A model generated the notes under the pieces. The model had not been told where the DNA came from. It was given only the letters and a program-made list of their open reading frames with translations, and ran no database searches. The translations under genes and the position numbers were made by a program. From Diphasiastrum complanatum (taxonomy: Eukaryota; Streptophyta; Lycopodiopsida; Lycopodiales; Lycopodiaceae): a stretch of DNA of 64,000 nucleotides. Shown here piece after piece: positions 21,853-36,330 of the stretch (the stretch's first letter is position 1; each line of letters begins with the position of its first letter). The stretch covers positions 48,880,599-48,944,598 of the forward strand of contig CM055109.1 of NCBI GenBank assembly GCA_029204225.1, given 5' to 3'.

Positions 21853-22593
21853 GCTCTGATACCATGTGAAGTTTTTAGCACGTGTGAACTTCACCACACA
21901 CCTTACAGGATCTTACTGAGGTGTTGTGATTGCACAAGATTGATCAAAGGACAAATTACTTGAAAAATCTAAGGCAAGAGCACAATGGCATACATCAGAC
22001 TGAAAAAACTAACTTCTCACTATGAGGATTCAATGTCAGAAATAATTCTGAGTGCTCAGTATGGGAAAAACAGGCTACTCTCGGGTAGAGAGAGAAAATA
22101 TACACTAGAAAACTCGAGTAGAGAGAGAATGAGTCCAAAATGCCAAAATCTCAATATTCACAATATGGCAAAACATGCCACAGCTTCCCTACATCAAAGT
22201 GGCTCAAGTTCCTACAATGGTGTTGCATGGAAAGTCCGCTTAACTTAGTTAACTCAACTACCAAGGATCCACATGTGTAACTACATGCATGGATATTGCA
22301 TGTACTGCATGTCAACTCATAAAATTGCCTAGACATGTGTAGATCACAGAAATCACTTTGCATGTTGCATGCACTGAGTGCATGTGGCTTGCATGCACAC
22401 TGAATGACATTGCATGCTATCTGAACTTTTGCATGACATCAATTTGAATCTACCTAACTCAAACTCGACCTATTCTAGAAGGTTATGTGCTCAATTCACA
22501 TACCTTTATGTAAAAACATAGTTTACAATGGAAATATCATGGTCATGGCCCCAAAACTGGAGATAGGAAGATATTGTTTTACTAATCTTCACA
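21853..22593 (-). repeat. Copia 5' LTR and primer binding site
   Basis: LTR 21865-22593. In element sense it is followed immediately by TGGTATCAGAGC (21864-21853), complementary to the 3' end of plant initiator tRNA-Met. Confidence 0.93.
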
Positions 22594-22860
22594 GCCAGTA
22601 CGTCACGAATGGAATCGTGAGTCGCGGTGCGATTTTCGCCAAATGGGCAACGCATGAGATGAGTGCCAAGAGAATCAAGAGGGTGACCACGAAAACATTT
22701 AGTCAAACCCGCCAGCACTGGATGAGGGAGACCCAATCTAACTCGAAAAGTGATGACAAACAGCTTTGAAAAAAGGCGCAAGAGTGGAACAACAAGGGGC
22801 ACAACAAGGTGAATCACTGAGAAGCTGAGTGAAAACATGTGAGTGGAACAACACCAATTC

Positions 22861-25191
<2,331 letters not shown>

Positions 25192-25947
25192 CTATCTCTT
25201 CACCCACTGATAGCTTTTTCGAGCCTTTGCTTTACCTGGCTTCTTCCTTTCTACGCAACGTGGATCCCTTGTAAGCATTCCATCTAATCAAAGGTACCAT
25301 CACAATAGAAGTTATGAGCATATGCTCAATCAGAACAGGCATACTATGAAATGCATCAGTGTAACAAAAAGATACATGTGAGCCGCTCAAATGTTCCAAC
25401 AATACACAGTTTCTAAACAGATATTTTGAATTGGAGCCATTCTAAACCCTTGCTAAAGAAATATTATCTACAACATCACATAATCCTACAAAAGACATTT
25501 CCTTTGACAAAGTTATAGACATTGTAACAAAACAGGAACTAAAGAAAACAATGAAAGTTCATAGGAGCAGCCTGACTAGTGACAAAAACATTGCAGAGTA
25601 TAAGCCCGCCCACGTAAATTTCAGACTGTACAAGAACTGCACATCCGCTAATACGAGAAACATATATCAATGTCAAGTGTACAATAGTACCTGAACATTA
25701 CAAAAACAAGACATGCAAACTTCAACTGTAAGGAATTGACTCGTTGTCACAATTCGTAAAAGCCCTTTTCTTATTATAAGCACGTAACTTGATAATGGAC
25801 CCATTTAGGCGTAATTTAAGTATTGAATATTATTAACCATGTAGACTCTAAGTTATGGTTATGGGTCCCCTTCAAGGTTATATTGAAAGGTACTACTTGA
25901 AAGGTCCCCATCACACTCTTTGGGGACCCACAACCCTATTGAGGTCA

Positions 25948-26007
<60 letters not shown>

Positions 26008-29000
26008 ATGCAGAATGGAAATCCAACTTCAAAAGCACTCGTAGTCTTATCGCTCTACAAGAAAAGGTGAAGATGCTTGAAGATGAAAATGCAAACCTCA
26101 AAGAACAATTGACAGCCAAGAACTCTCAAATCAATCCTAGTCATGTCAAAGCCCTAGGAGACAAAATCCAAACTTCGACCAAAACTTGGGCAGACTTGCT
26201 CAAGAACTCGGAAGGAAAGAATACGATGGTGGTTTCACAGGCAATGTAGGAACAAAGCAAGAGGGAATATAAAACCCAAAACGTTCGCGTCCGAGGTGTT
26301 TTTCTTGAAACCGACCCCCTTCTTGCAGCCAAGGAACTGTTAGCTTCACTCTCTTATGAGGAACAAGAAGATGTTGTGGAAGCAGCACGGCGTAGTAAGT
26401 TTGACACTTCGGTAATTTTCATTCATTTCAAATACACTGATTATCGAGACGAAGTTCTTAAGCGCCGTGGACGTCTTTAAGGCAGCAACATTTTCATTCA
26501 TGAAGAAATGGTCGCCCTTTCCATGGAAGGAACGTATGCAACTCATCGAGGAAGCGAATTCGAATGGGAAAAAGGTTATATTCTATGATGAACGACATTT
26601 TTTTGTCACTCCATCCAGAACTATCACTCAGCGCCGCCTCCTGCATGAGAGCCTTTCATTGACGCTTGTTAGAGATTGTTCAGAGTTAGGTTGAGAGTTA
26701 GAGCACTAACGAGATATTTTTCTTTTCTTAATTAGTTTGGTTTTTAGTTATGTTGTTTTGACGGCATTGCTCCGTCTTGGTGCCATCCATTTTGATGTAC
26801 TTGTTCATCTTATACGGAGAAAACCTGTAGAATTGAGAAGCGATCACTCCATATCTAACAGAATCTGAAATATTTGAAAAAATAGGAGTCATGCAAATTA
26901 TGTTTAAGTTACTATATTCTGGCTGCAGCCTTTTATCAAAAATATCAAACAAAAAACCTACCTAGCTTATAGAAAGGTCTAAAATTAGCTTATTAACATG
27001 AAACTTCAAATCTTCCAAATTGACTTTGGTGTAGAGTGTCGTGAAGCCATAGGTTTGTTCAAATCTTTTGTTGCTAGAAAGTCGTGAAACAGCAAACCAG
27101 AAGCTTTAGGTAGTTGTAAATATTCATCAATGTACAAAAATGTTCCTCTGTTTATGGTTCTTCTGTACCAAAAGTAGAAGAAACATAATGATAGTTCAAT
27201 GTACATCAAAACTATTTTTCATTCAACAAAGCCTTCTCCTTTTCATACCCCATAACAACAGTTTTCAGAATTTACAATTTTGTAACACGTATGTTGCCTA
27301 CTTAAAGGCAATGATATAGGAATACAACTTACTTGCTCTCAGTGGAGGTCGTAACTCAGGATCGTAAAACTGCAAAGCTCGACTTATACCAAGGCGCAAT
27401 GCACCTGCTTGACCTGTCACAATCCAGTTTGTATATTTGTCAAATTCCAAAAATATATGTAGTTTGCACTAGCAAAGTAATGATAAAAATTTAGGGAAAT
27501 CTGTCAAGATATAGAACAAAGTGACTTCATGAGGATAGATAGAAACAGAAAACTTTTCTAACAACCTGACTGACATTTCTTGATAGTACCTATGGCAATT
27601 TGATCATCTAAGCATCAGTCAGTTCTCAGATACAAGTATGAGATTAGGCACAGTGGAAGATATGCCCCTTATCCTTCATATTATAGTCTTTTGTGTGGTC
27701 ATCACAATTTCGCACTATATTACAAGCAATTACACACTATTAGTACACAAAATAGATAATTTGGGTGTTGGAAAGTGATTTTTCTATTTTGTTTACTATT
27801 AACTCACACAACCTAGAACTCCAATATGTCACTTATGCTTTGAATCTCATATATTTAAGTAAAAGTCAAAAGTTGAAAAACTCGAATTAAGAGTAAGTAG
27901 TCATTGTCTTATTGATTAAAAACCAAAGACATAAGGATAAACCCAACTAGTAGCATGGAGTGATCAAAAGTTGGAGGTGGAGACGTATGACATGTGTCAA
28001 ATCAATGATTGCTGCCATACCGAATCCAGGGTAGGCCTTATGTCAGACACAATTAATGAGTTGGCTTGTCACGAATGTTAGCTATAGGAAAGTCCAGCAC
28101 CACTCAGTAGTTGTACTTCTTGTGTTGTAATTTGTAATTATCGATGAAGCTTTGTAATTTTTGTGTTGTAATTTGTAATTATCGATCCAGGTCTTATATA
28201 TATCTATTTGTGAAATTAGAATATATCCAATTTCACAAATTTAAATAGAGAAGTCAGCGATGTCATATATCCACGTCTTATACTATTAAAATTTGTACGA
28301 TCCACATATGGTCAGTTACACCCCTATTCAAGATTCCTACATGGTATCAAAGCTCTTTAATTCTTCGAAAATCAACGTAATCACATTAACATTGTATTTG
28401 TCCGTACAAGAGAAACATCATCCATCTGTTTCTTGAGAAGATCAGTGTTTAAACATGCTGTTTAGGAGCAGGGATCTTCAGGTACGGCGCATTTTCTATC
28501 AAGCAGCCTGTTTCAAGATCTACCACACCAATCAGAGAATAAAAAAGGCCACTTGATGCTATAGGTTAGGCATTGACAACATTTGGAGCTATTGTGTTTG
28601 GTATTAAACTCTAAGTGTTCAATTTGTAACATCTAGAGAAATAAAGCCACACCAACAGTAAGGAAATTCTACATCAGCCATAACAGCTAATTTGGTGGTA
28701 AAATTCTTACTCAATTGTGAGAAATTGTGAATGTTAGTAGGTTGGTATGTACACACCATAATTGCACATTCTGAGATTTCCCAATAGGGTTTCAGGAATG
28801 TGCATAAAAGAAAGTTTTTGGTTTTTTTCAAGGAAATCTGATTTTTTGCTGTTTTTTTTGTTTTATCACTATGTAAAAATATTTAGTTCATAGGTCCCAC
28901 GGTACTGGGTACCGCAGATCCCGGTACCGCGGGACCATACTGGTACCGCGGTACCAATATTAAATATTTTTATTATTTAATATTTTAAAAAAAAAAAAAT

Positions 29001-32000
29001 TACCTAAACCTACCCGCCCCCCTTGCATTTTCCCTGAAATTTTTTTGCGCCCTCTCCGCCTTGCCTTCACTGCTGTTTTTGCCTGCCTGCCATCGATGCC
29101 TTGCGTCGCCTTCGCCCACGCAACGCCCTGCCTCGCATCTGATTTGCTTCGCCCTGCCTTCGCCCATTTTTCAGCGTCTCTCCAACAGTAAACCCTGCTG
29201 TTTTTTTTCAAGCATTCCATCCTTCCAGCTTTAGCTTCATCTGCATTTTTTCCCTAGTTTTCTCCATCGCAATGGTGCAATCCAACCTTTCCGGTCTGTG
29301 GGACGAGGTGGACGTTGTCAGGCGGGTTGCCGACAAGACCAACAAGATTGGTCAGAAGGTCGTGCGTTGCCGATACTGCCTAGTCGAATTTGATGCGTCC
29401 CTCACTCACCTTAAAGGCCACCTGCTCGGTGCACGCGCCAAAAATGGTGGCACCTTAAATGCTGCCCCTTGTGGCAGCATGTCCGTCCCCGACAGGCAGC
29501 GACTACTGGACACCTACGGGCCACGTCTCGTGGCGGGGGAGAACACCATTTCGGAGGGCGTTCTCCAGTTTTGCACCGCTCCTTATGTGGCTGACCCAGA
29601 GTTGCTGCCTGCTTGGCTGGCACGCACAAGGAGAGGGAGTGCATCCTCGTCCCGTCCCATTGCCCCTCATCCCCCTCAGACAGTTCCGCCACACGCACCC
29701 CCATCTGCATCCATTCCGGTGTGGATGAGATCCCTTCTTCCCTCCCTTCCCATCCGGATGACCTCCCTAGCCAGCAGTTTTCGTATCCCATGCCAGATCT
29801 TGCCCCTCCACCAGTGCACCCCACTTATGCTGTTGCACCCATCCCTTCCAGTGCATCCCACTCTCCCCATTCCACGTCTACAGCCGATGCATCCACTAGT
29901 GCCCAGCCTGTCGCGTCATCATCCATTCCCGTCACGGTTGGTGCACCATGTTGGAGGTCCACCACCCGTCGCCCACCAGGTAGAGCCCTTGTGCAGCAGA
30001 CCATTCGCGGTGCGCATCAGCCGCACACGGACAGAGAGGCCACACAGGTCGTGGCTAGTTTAATTTATGAGCTGAACCTACCTTTTGCCATCACCGATTT
30101 TGAGCCCTTCAAAAGGGCATTCCGCCTTGCACAGCCTGTCAGCCCTAGCTGGAGAGTCCCTAGTTCAGAGGTTGTCCGCACACATGCTGAGAGATAGGGT
30201 CGAGTCCTTGTCTAGAGAGATGGAGCCTCTACGCCGCCACTGGGCCACATATGGATGCAGCATCATGTCCAATGGCTGGACTGATGTCAGGAGGAGGCTG
30301 ATCCTCCACATCTTGGTCTCCAGCTGCATGGATACACAGTTTTTGAGAGCCGTGGATTGCAGTAGAGGAGGGAGAGTCATATCTGCAGAGTTCATGTACG
30401 ACGTCATTAGGTCTTCCATCTTGTCCATAGGGCCCCAGCATGTCGTTACGGTGGTGACGGACAATGCCACCAACTACGTTCAGATGAGTGTCCTGCTAGA
30501 GGCTGAGTTCCCTCACATCATCCATACCCCCTTTGCAGCGCACAGCATAGACCTTCTCATGAAGGACATAGGTGCACTTCCCTGGGTTAGAGCCATTGTC
30601 CGCGAGGCCCTCTTCCTGGTGACTTTTGTCACCAGAAAGAGGCGTGTTCTTGCCATGTTCTGGGTGTTCAGCCATTTGGACCTCCGGAAGCCAGCCCCCA
30701 CACGCTTTGCTTTCGACTTGGTGGTGATCGACCGTCTGATCAGGTGCAAGGCACAGCTTCTACATATGGTTGCCAGTGATCTTTGGCGTGCCAGTACGTT
30801 TCAGCACACTGAGGATGGGGAGCACTTTTCTTCCACGGTGAGGGAAGACCAATTTTGGAGGGATGCGCAGACATTGTCAGGACTCCTTCGACCACTCTAC
30901 ATTGTGCTCCACATGGCTGACAACGAGGGGTCTACACTTGGACTGGTGTATGAGCTCATGGAACGGATCGGACAGTTCCTGCAGCTGCCCATCTTGCAGC
31001 CAGAGAGGTAAGCGGTATAGTAATGTAATTGGTCTTTATCTTTTCAATGGTTGCTAGTTTGTTTTTCTGTCGATGTTACGTTTTTTCCAAAATTTGCTTC
31101 GACTTTGTGCAGGATGACGGAGCTGAAGTTCATCTGGGAGACGCGGTGGAACTACTTTCACAAGAGTATCCACAGCGTTGCACACATCTTGCATCCCCTC
31201 TTCCTCTTTTTGACATAGATATTAGACAGGGAGCTCGAGTCGGATTGGCTTGAGTACATCTACAGGGTGGGTCCACATATTGGCTTGGATCCTATCAGAC
31301 TCATGGAGGAGCTAGCCGCATTTCATTTCGGCATGGGCACGTTCGGTCACCCAGCTGCTCAAGATCCAGAGAGGAGGCAGCTCCCCATTACCTGGTGGAC
31401 CATGTTCGGTAGCACCTATCCCTCCATACAACGTCTTGCACTGCGGGTCCTTTCACAAGTATGCATCTCATCTCATCCTCTCTTGCTGTGTTTCGTTGAC
31501 ATTCCACCTGTGCACATGTGCTGAACCATTTCATTGCACGTACCACAAGATTGCGCTGCCTCCGTGTGTGAGCGTAATTGGAGCACATGGGCCCTGGTTC
31601 ACACGAGGAGAAGAAACAGGCTGTCAGTGAGTCAGCTAGAGCGGTTGGTGTTCTGCAGCACCAACGCACGTCTCGAGGAGACTGCCGACCATTACGAGCG
31701 CATTGCAGGTGATGGGCTATTCTCCCATAGCATGTTGGTTGACGTCTCACTAAAATGTAGGTTTCAATTTCTGATCAAGTTGTTTTCCTGACATGCTCAA
31801 TTTTGACCTTGCAGACGAAGATATCTGATTTGGAGCGCCAAATTGACTTGCCTACGAACAGCGTCCATCCCATGCCTGCAGATGAGTTGGGCACACAGTT
31901 GATGGCAAAGAGAGAGGGGGAGCTTGCCAAGATGAGAGAGAGAGAGAGAGAGCTTGGCCTTGAGCACACAAAGCCTCCATTGTATGAGGCGGATGAGCCA

Positions 32001-35000
32001 ATGTCAAAGGATGAGCATTCAGGTTGTGTTTGCCAGATCAGAGTGGGATGAGGCAGATGATACATGTTGTAAAGCTATCTTCATAAGCTTTACTTCCGGC
32101 GCCAGCATTGTCCCCGGCGCCTGCAGCGCCCCTGCTGCTCCCGGCGCCGGCGCCACTGTGACCAGAATCCAGCCGGCGCCAAGTTCCTACGGCTGAAAAT
32201 CTTTGATCGGTTCTAGCGAAGTCCAGAGAGCTCAGATCGATGTGCAATCACCTCACACGATCTAGGCATGATTAAAGGAAGCCTGGGGATCAATAAAATC
32301 TAGAGAGAGAAAATGACTTTCTAGAAAGAGAAAATCCTAGAGAGAGAAAACGTGCTTTACCAGCCTGGGTAGAGTGCTTGGTATGAGGGGGGGTGCCGAA
32401 TCCCACCAATACTATAGGGGAGTGCGGGTTGCGACTCAGGGCGAGCTCCAACCAAGTCTCAGCCTCCCTTGTTGGAATGTTGTCATGGCTCTCGCCTTAG
32501 CATGCTAGCGCCTCGGAGACTAGGGTCGGTCACACACTTGAAATGTAACCTTCTCAGATTTATCAATAAAGTGGGATTTTCCTCAAACTGACTCTGATTA
32601 CCTTCTGGGTTTCAGTGTTCGGTAAAAGCGCCAGTTATAAGGCCGCTTCAAAATTTTTAAGTTGGCACATAGTTGAGGGTCGTATCCCGAGACGCCAGCG
32701 GCATGCCGTCGGGACCATTCCGTCCGTGGCGCCAGCGGTATGCTGTCGGGACCATTTGGTGTAGGAACTGGTTGTCTCCATATCTGTCGCGGCTTGTGGT
32801 TCTGAGTCTTCCTTGCATGAACGTGAATGGGTTTAGCTCTTGGGGAACGGGCTCTAACATGTCGGCTGAGTTGGATGGCTTGCTTGGGTGGAAGTTACCT
32901 GTTTATGGTTGTCCAGTCTGGCGTGGCGCCAGGTTGGCTTCCAGCGCTCGTGACGAAGCTTTCAGTTGGTTAAGTCTGATGTAAGTCAGACCGCTTGCTT
33001 GGAATGGATGTTACTCGTTTGTAACGAAGCTTCGAGTTGGTTAAGTTTGATGTATGTCGGGCGGCTTGCTTGGAGGGAAGTCACCCACATCGGGACCCCC
33101 GATCTGGCATGGCGCCAGGTTGGATCTCAATGTTGGTTTTCGGAACTTCAAGTTGGTTAAGTCTGATCGTTGTTGGCGAGTTGGCTGCTTGTATGTCAAG
33201 TGGGTTTGGATGGCAAGAGTTGAAGGCTGGGAAGCTAAGTCGTGGTTCCCGGCTCCCTTTGGAATGCCTGCGCTACAATATAGGTGCAGGGCACACACCA
33301 CGGGCAGGGGTCACAGGTGCATCACGTGGCAGAGGTGGGGCACATGGCGCAGGTTATACCGGGAGACAGGCAGGGCACACAGGGGGGGCCAGTGGCATAC
33401 CTACCTATGTTGATATGATGGAGGAGGCTCTTGATAGAGGGCAGAGTGATTTGGATGTCGGTCCCGCAACTGCTTGGATGCGTGCAGTACAGAGTCATGG
33501 CCGTTACTACGACAGCACACCAGAGGAGGCACCAGATGACTTTGATTGCACCGATTGGGAGGCCACGCAGGGTCTACAGGGTGCACATGATGAGGCACGG
33601 GATGAGGCACGGGTTGATTCAAGGGATGGTGCACAAGATGAGGCCCAGAGCCCAGAGCATTTGTATTCAGATGCCTAGATAGACGACTTGATTGCCACGT
33701 TGGATTCAGAGGCCCAGCAGATGCCAAGCGTCAGGGCACCCCCATCATCTCTTGCCAGCATGCCATACACAAAGTCTCAGCCAGAGCAGCTACATGAGGT
33801 GCCTCTAGTTCCTCCAGTTCCTCAGAGGGTATATGTGCGCCACACAGCTCCTCCAATGCCACCGATGCCATTCAGGCCAGTAGCCCCTCCATCGCCGTCC
33901 ACTTCTGCAGCACCAGGTCTTCATGGCAGGCCACCATCTGTGCCCAGGTTTTCTCTAGCAGCGCCCACATCCACAGTGGCTCCTCCAGTGGCAGCCCCCA
34001 CTCCACTGGCTTCCCCTTTGGCAGCACCCAAGATGTACCAGTACCGGCCACCGCAACGCCCCTTTCAGTACATATCGTCGTTGTACTTGCCTCCTGCACA
34101 GCCAGTTCCTCCACCTGCAGGAGCCCCACGGGCACACACTCCACAAGCTCATCCTCCTCGCTCAGCTGCACAAGGAGTTCCCTCTTTGGCTTCCCTATCC
34201 CAGTCGGCCTCAGCTTGGGCCCAGCCTAGCCAGCCAAGTGATTTGCATGGGGGTGATGAGGCATTGACAGCTCCTCTCGTCCGCAAGAGACCAAGAAGGC
34301 CCAAGGGTGCACCGAACAAGAAAGGCAAGGCACAGAAACTGCCAGGGAGGAGAGGACGACCTCGCAGGTACAGCTAGAGGTGCAGTATTACAGCCAACTG
34401 GAGCAGGTGTTGTTGGTTTGGCTTGCTTGGGGGCTGATGCGGAGGCAGATTGGGATGATGCTAGTGACGAGTTCTCCTCCTCGGATACACAGCCCATGCC
34501 AGTTCCAGACAGACACAGATATCGGCTGCAAGAGTCAGCTCGGGGCCTTGAGTTGTCTCCGGAGCATTCGTCTGAGTCAGAGCCAGAGCATTGATTGTGG
34601 CTCTGTTATTTTAGTTTCAGTAGTTTGTTTCCAACAGACGGTTAACCATTGTATTCAGACCATTTTTCACATTATATTCAGTGTTTGGCGTACTTTATTT
34701 ACAGCACATTGTGTCGCTCTGTATTTGTGATGCTGTATTTTCAATTTTATGTCGAATTCTATGTGCGTGTGTGAATCGTATTTTCAACTAATTTCGATTG
34801 AAGAGAATGATAGCTTCACAGAAATGCACCTACAAACCGATCATTGATGCCACAGCAAACTGATAGCACATGCACTCCAAACAATCATGAGCATAGCAAT
34901 TACCCCTAAACCCCAAACCCGTGACGGCATTTCATAAACACATGTATTACATTGCATTAAAAAAAATACAGAAATTGCATTTCACATGACCAGGCTCGCG

Positions 35001-36263
35001 TTGCACAAAAAACACACTATATATTGATTCAGCCGTTGTATCAAGATAACATTACATGTCCCGCCATATATGGCTGGGTCTTTTTTTTAAGCAACTATCT
35101 AGTTATTTGCCGCATCCTAAACTGCCGAAAATTACATAGCAACAGTCCGCCACATATGGTTGGGCCTTATCTATTCTAAACATTCCTAAGAATCCTCCAT
35201 CGACTCCTCGCCCTCGTCAAGTGCATTGTTCTATCGCTCTCGCTCTGCCTCCTGGTTAGCCCGACGTCTAGCCGCCCTTTCCCTGACCATGATGAGCTGC
35301 CGTCGTGTGAAGTTTATGTGCATCCCCATCATCCCTCCATGTGCCTCTGTACCTGCCCCCATGTGTTGCTCCCCCCATGTGCTGCTCTCCCATTGGCCCC
35401 ATGGTCTGCTCACCCACAGTGCCCATGTGTTGTTGCACCTGTCCCCTACACCATGTACTGTACCCTCTTTTTTTACAGCCAAAACCCTTTTTTTTCCATT
35501 CTTTATAACCTATTTTACTATGTAAAAGGCAGTAATTAAATATAAAAAATATTTTTAAAAAAATATTAAAAAATGGTACCGCCCTGGTACCGCATATCCC
35601 AGGGCGGTACCGTACTGGCGGTACCACTGTTATGGTACCGGCGGTACCATAACAGCGGTACCACAAGGCACTATGATTTAGTTGTCTAAAAATTAGTTTT
35701 GTGAGGTTTTTCATGTTATTTTTTTTAGTTTTGTTTTGATTTTATTATTTTCAACGAATCCGAAAAAAAAAAAAGCGTTCCAGAACTCTCTATCTTACAT
35801 CTCCGCTACATTCACTGAGAGCCGGTTGCAAGAGCAAAAGGCCCTCAATGTTCCTAAGCATTCTTGACTCCCAGGATGCTCTTGGAGAAGCCAAAAAGGT
35901 TTTGGACGAAAACCTCCAACACCATAGCAAAGGTTTGGACACAACTTGGAACACCAAAAAGGATGTTAATACTCTCGTCTTATCCTTCACTTCTGTGAAG
36001 TCTAGGCGAGATGTGCTATGACGCCGATCTCAACTCAAGGACACCAAGATCTTTTTGAATGAAGATCTTACTTATGTACAAGTTGTGCTTGGTCTCAATA
36101 AAATGAATGTCCACCTTTGTAGATCATGCATCTACATGTCTCCTTTGCTTCTTGAAGGGCTTTTTAGAGCGTAGATTTGATTCAGTTAGAGCAGAGTTAG
36201 AGAAATGAAGAGTTGCACAATTGAATATGTAAATGGTCTCGGTACCATATAATCCTGGCCTAT

Positions 36264-36330
<67 letters not shown>

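Larger units (their letters stand above)
16623..22593 (-). mobile_element. Complete Ty1/copia LTR retrotransposon
   Basis: 5,971 bp, coding on the minus strand. LTRs lie at 16623-17355 (733 bp) and 21865-22593 (729 bp). Both start TGTGAAG and end CTTCACA, so each has a perfect 7-bp terminal inverted repeat. The flanks carry the same 5 bases, GCCAG, at 16618-16622 and 22594-22598, a perfect target duplication. Between the LTRs lie the primer binding site, gag, protease region, integrase, RT, RNase H and polypurine tract, in copia order. By eye the LTRs differ at some 30 positions (about 4%), so the insertion is not recent. Several frameshifts interrupt pol. Confidence 0.93.
16068..22800 (-). 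pseudogene. Non-LTR retroelement relic with restriction-like endonuclease, split by a copia insertion
   Basis: On the minus strand, 22770-22594 encodes VRLGLPHPVLAGLTKCFRGH and then GTHLMRCPFGENRTATHD, a C..C/H..C-type zinc cluster. The frame resumes at 16617 and runs to 16068 with CGFYVVREQTHIL, RRRVDVVLSHEGIRT, VVVADP and AKNKEQDYSHQTP. The Asp of RRVDVVL, the VxVAD strand and the Lys-Glu..Tyr helix fit a PD-(D/E)XK fold, as in restriction-like-endonuclease LINEs. Cutting out the copia element and one GCCAG copy rejoins the two halves in frame without a stop. The RT domain itself is not visible upstream, where (GA)n/(GT)n tracts begin at 22865. The exact family is uncertain. Confidence 0.6.
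28889..35675 (+). mobile_element. hAT-superfamily DNA transposon with intact ends
   Basis: Flanked by ATTTAGTT at 28881-28888 and 35676-35683, a perfect 8-bp target duplication as made by hAT transposases. The ends are imperfect inverted repeats: CATAGGTCC at the left, and CATAGTGCC as the reverse complement of the right end. Both ends carry clustered GGTACCGC/GCGGTACC words. The 6,787-bp interior encodes a BED zinc finger and hAT transposase in plus orientation. It lies in intron 2 of RPS9M, antisense to that gene. Confidence 0.92.

Noticed and set aside
29411-29870. Minus-strand and alternative-frame ORFs over the hAT BED region
   Set aside because: GC-rich shadow frames of the transposase; no family motifs.
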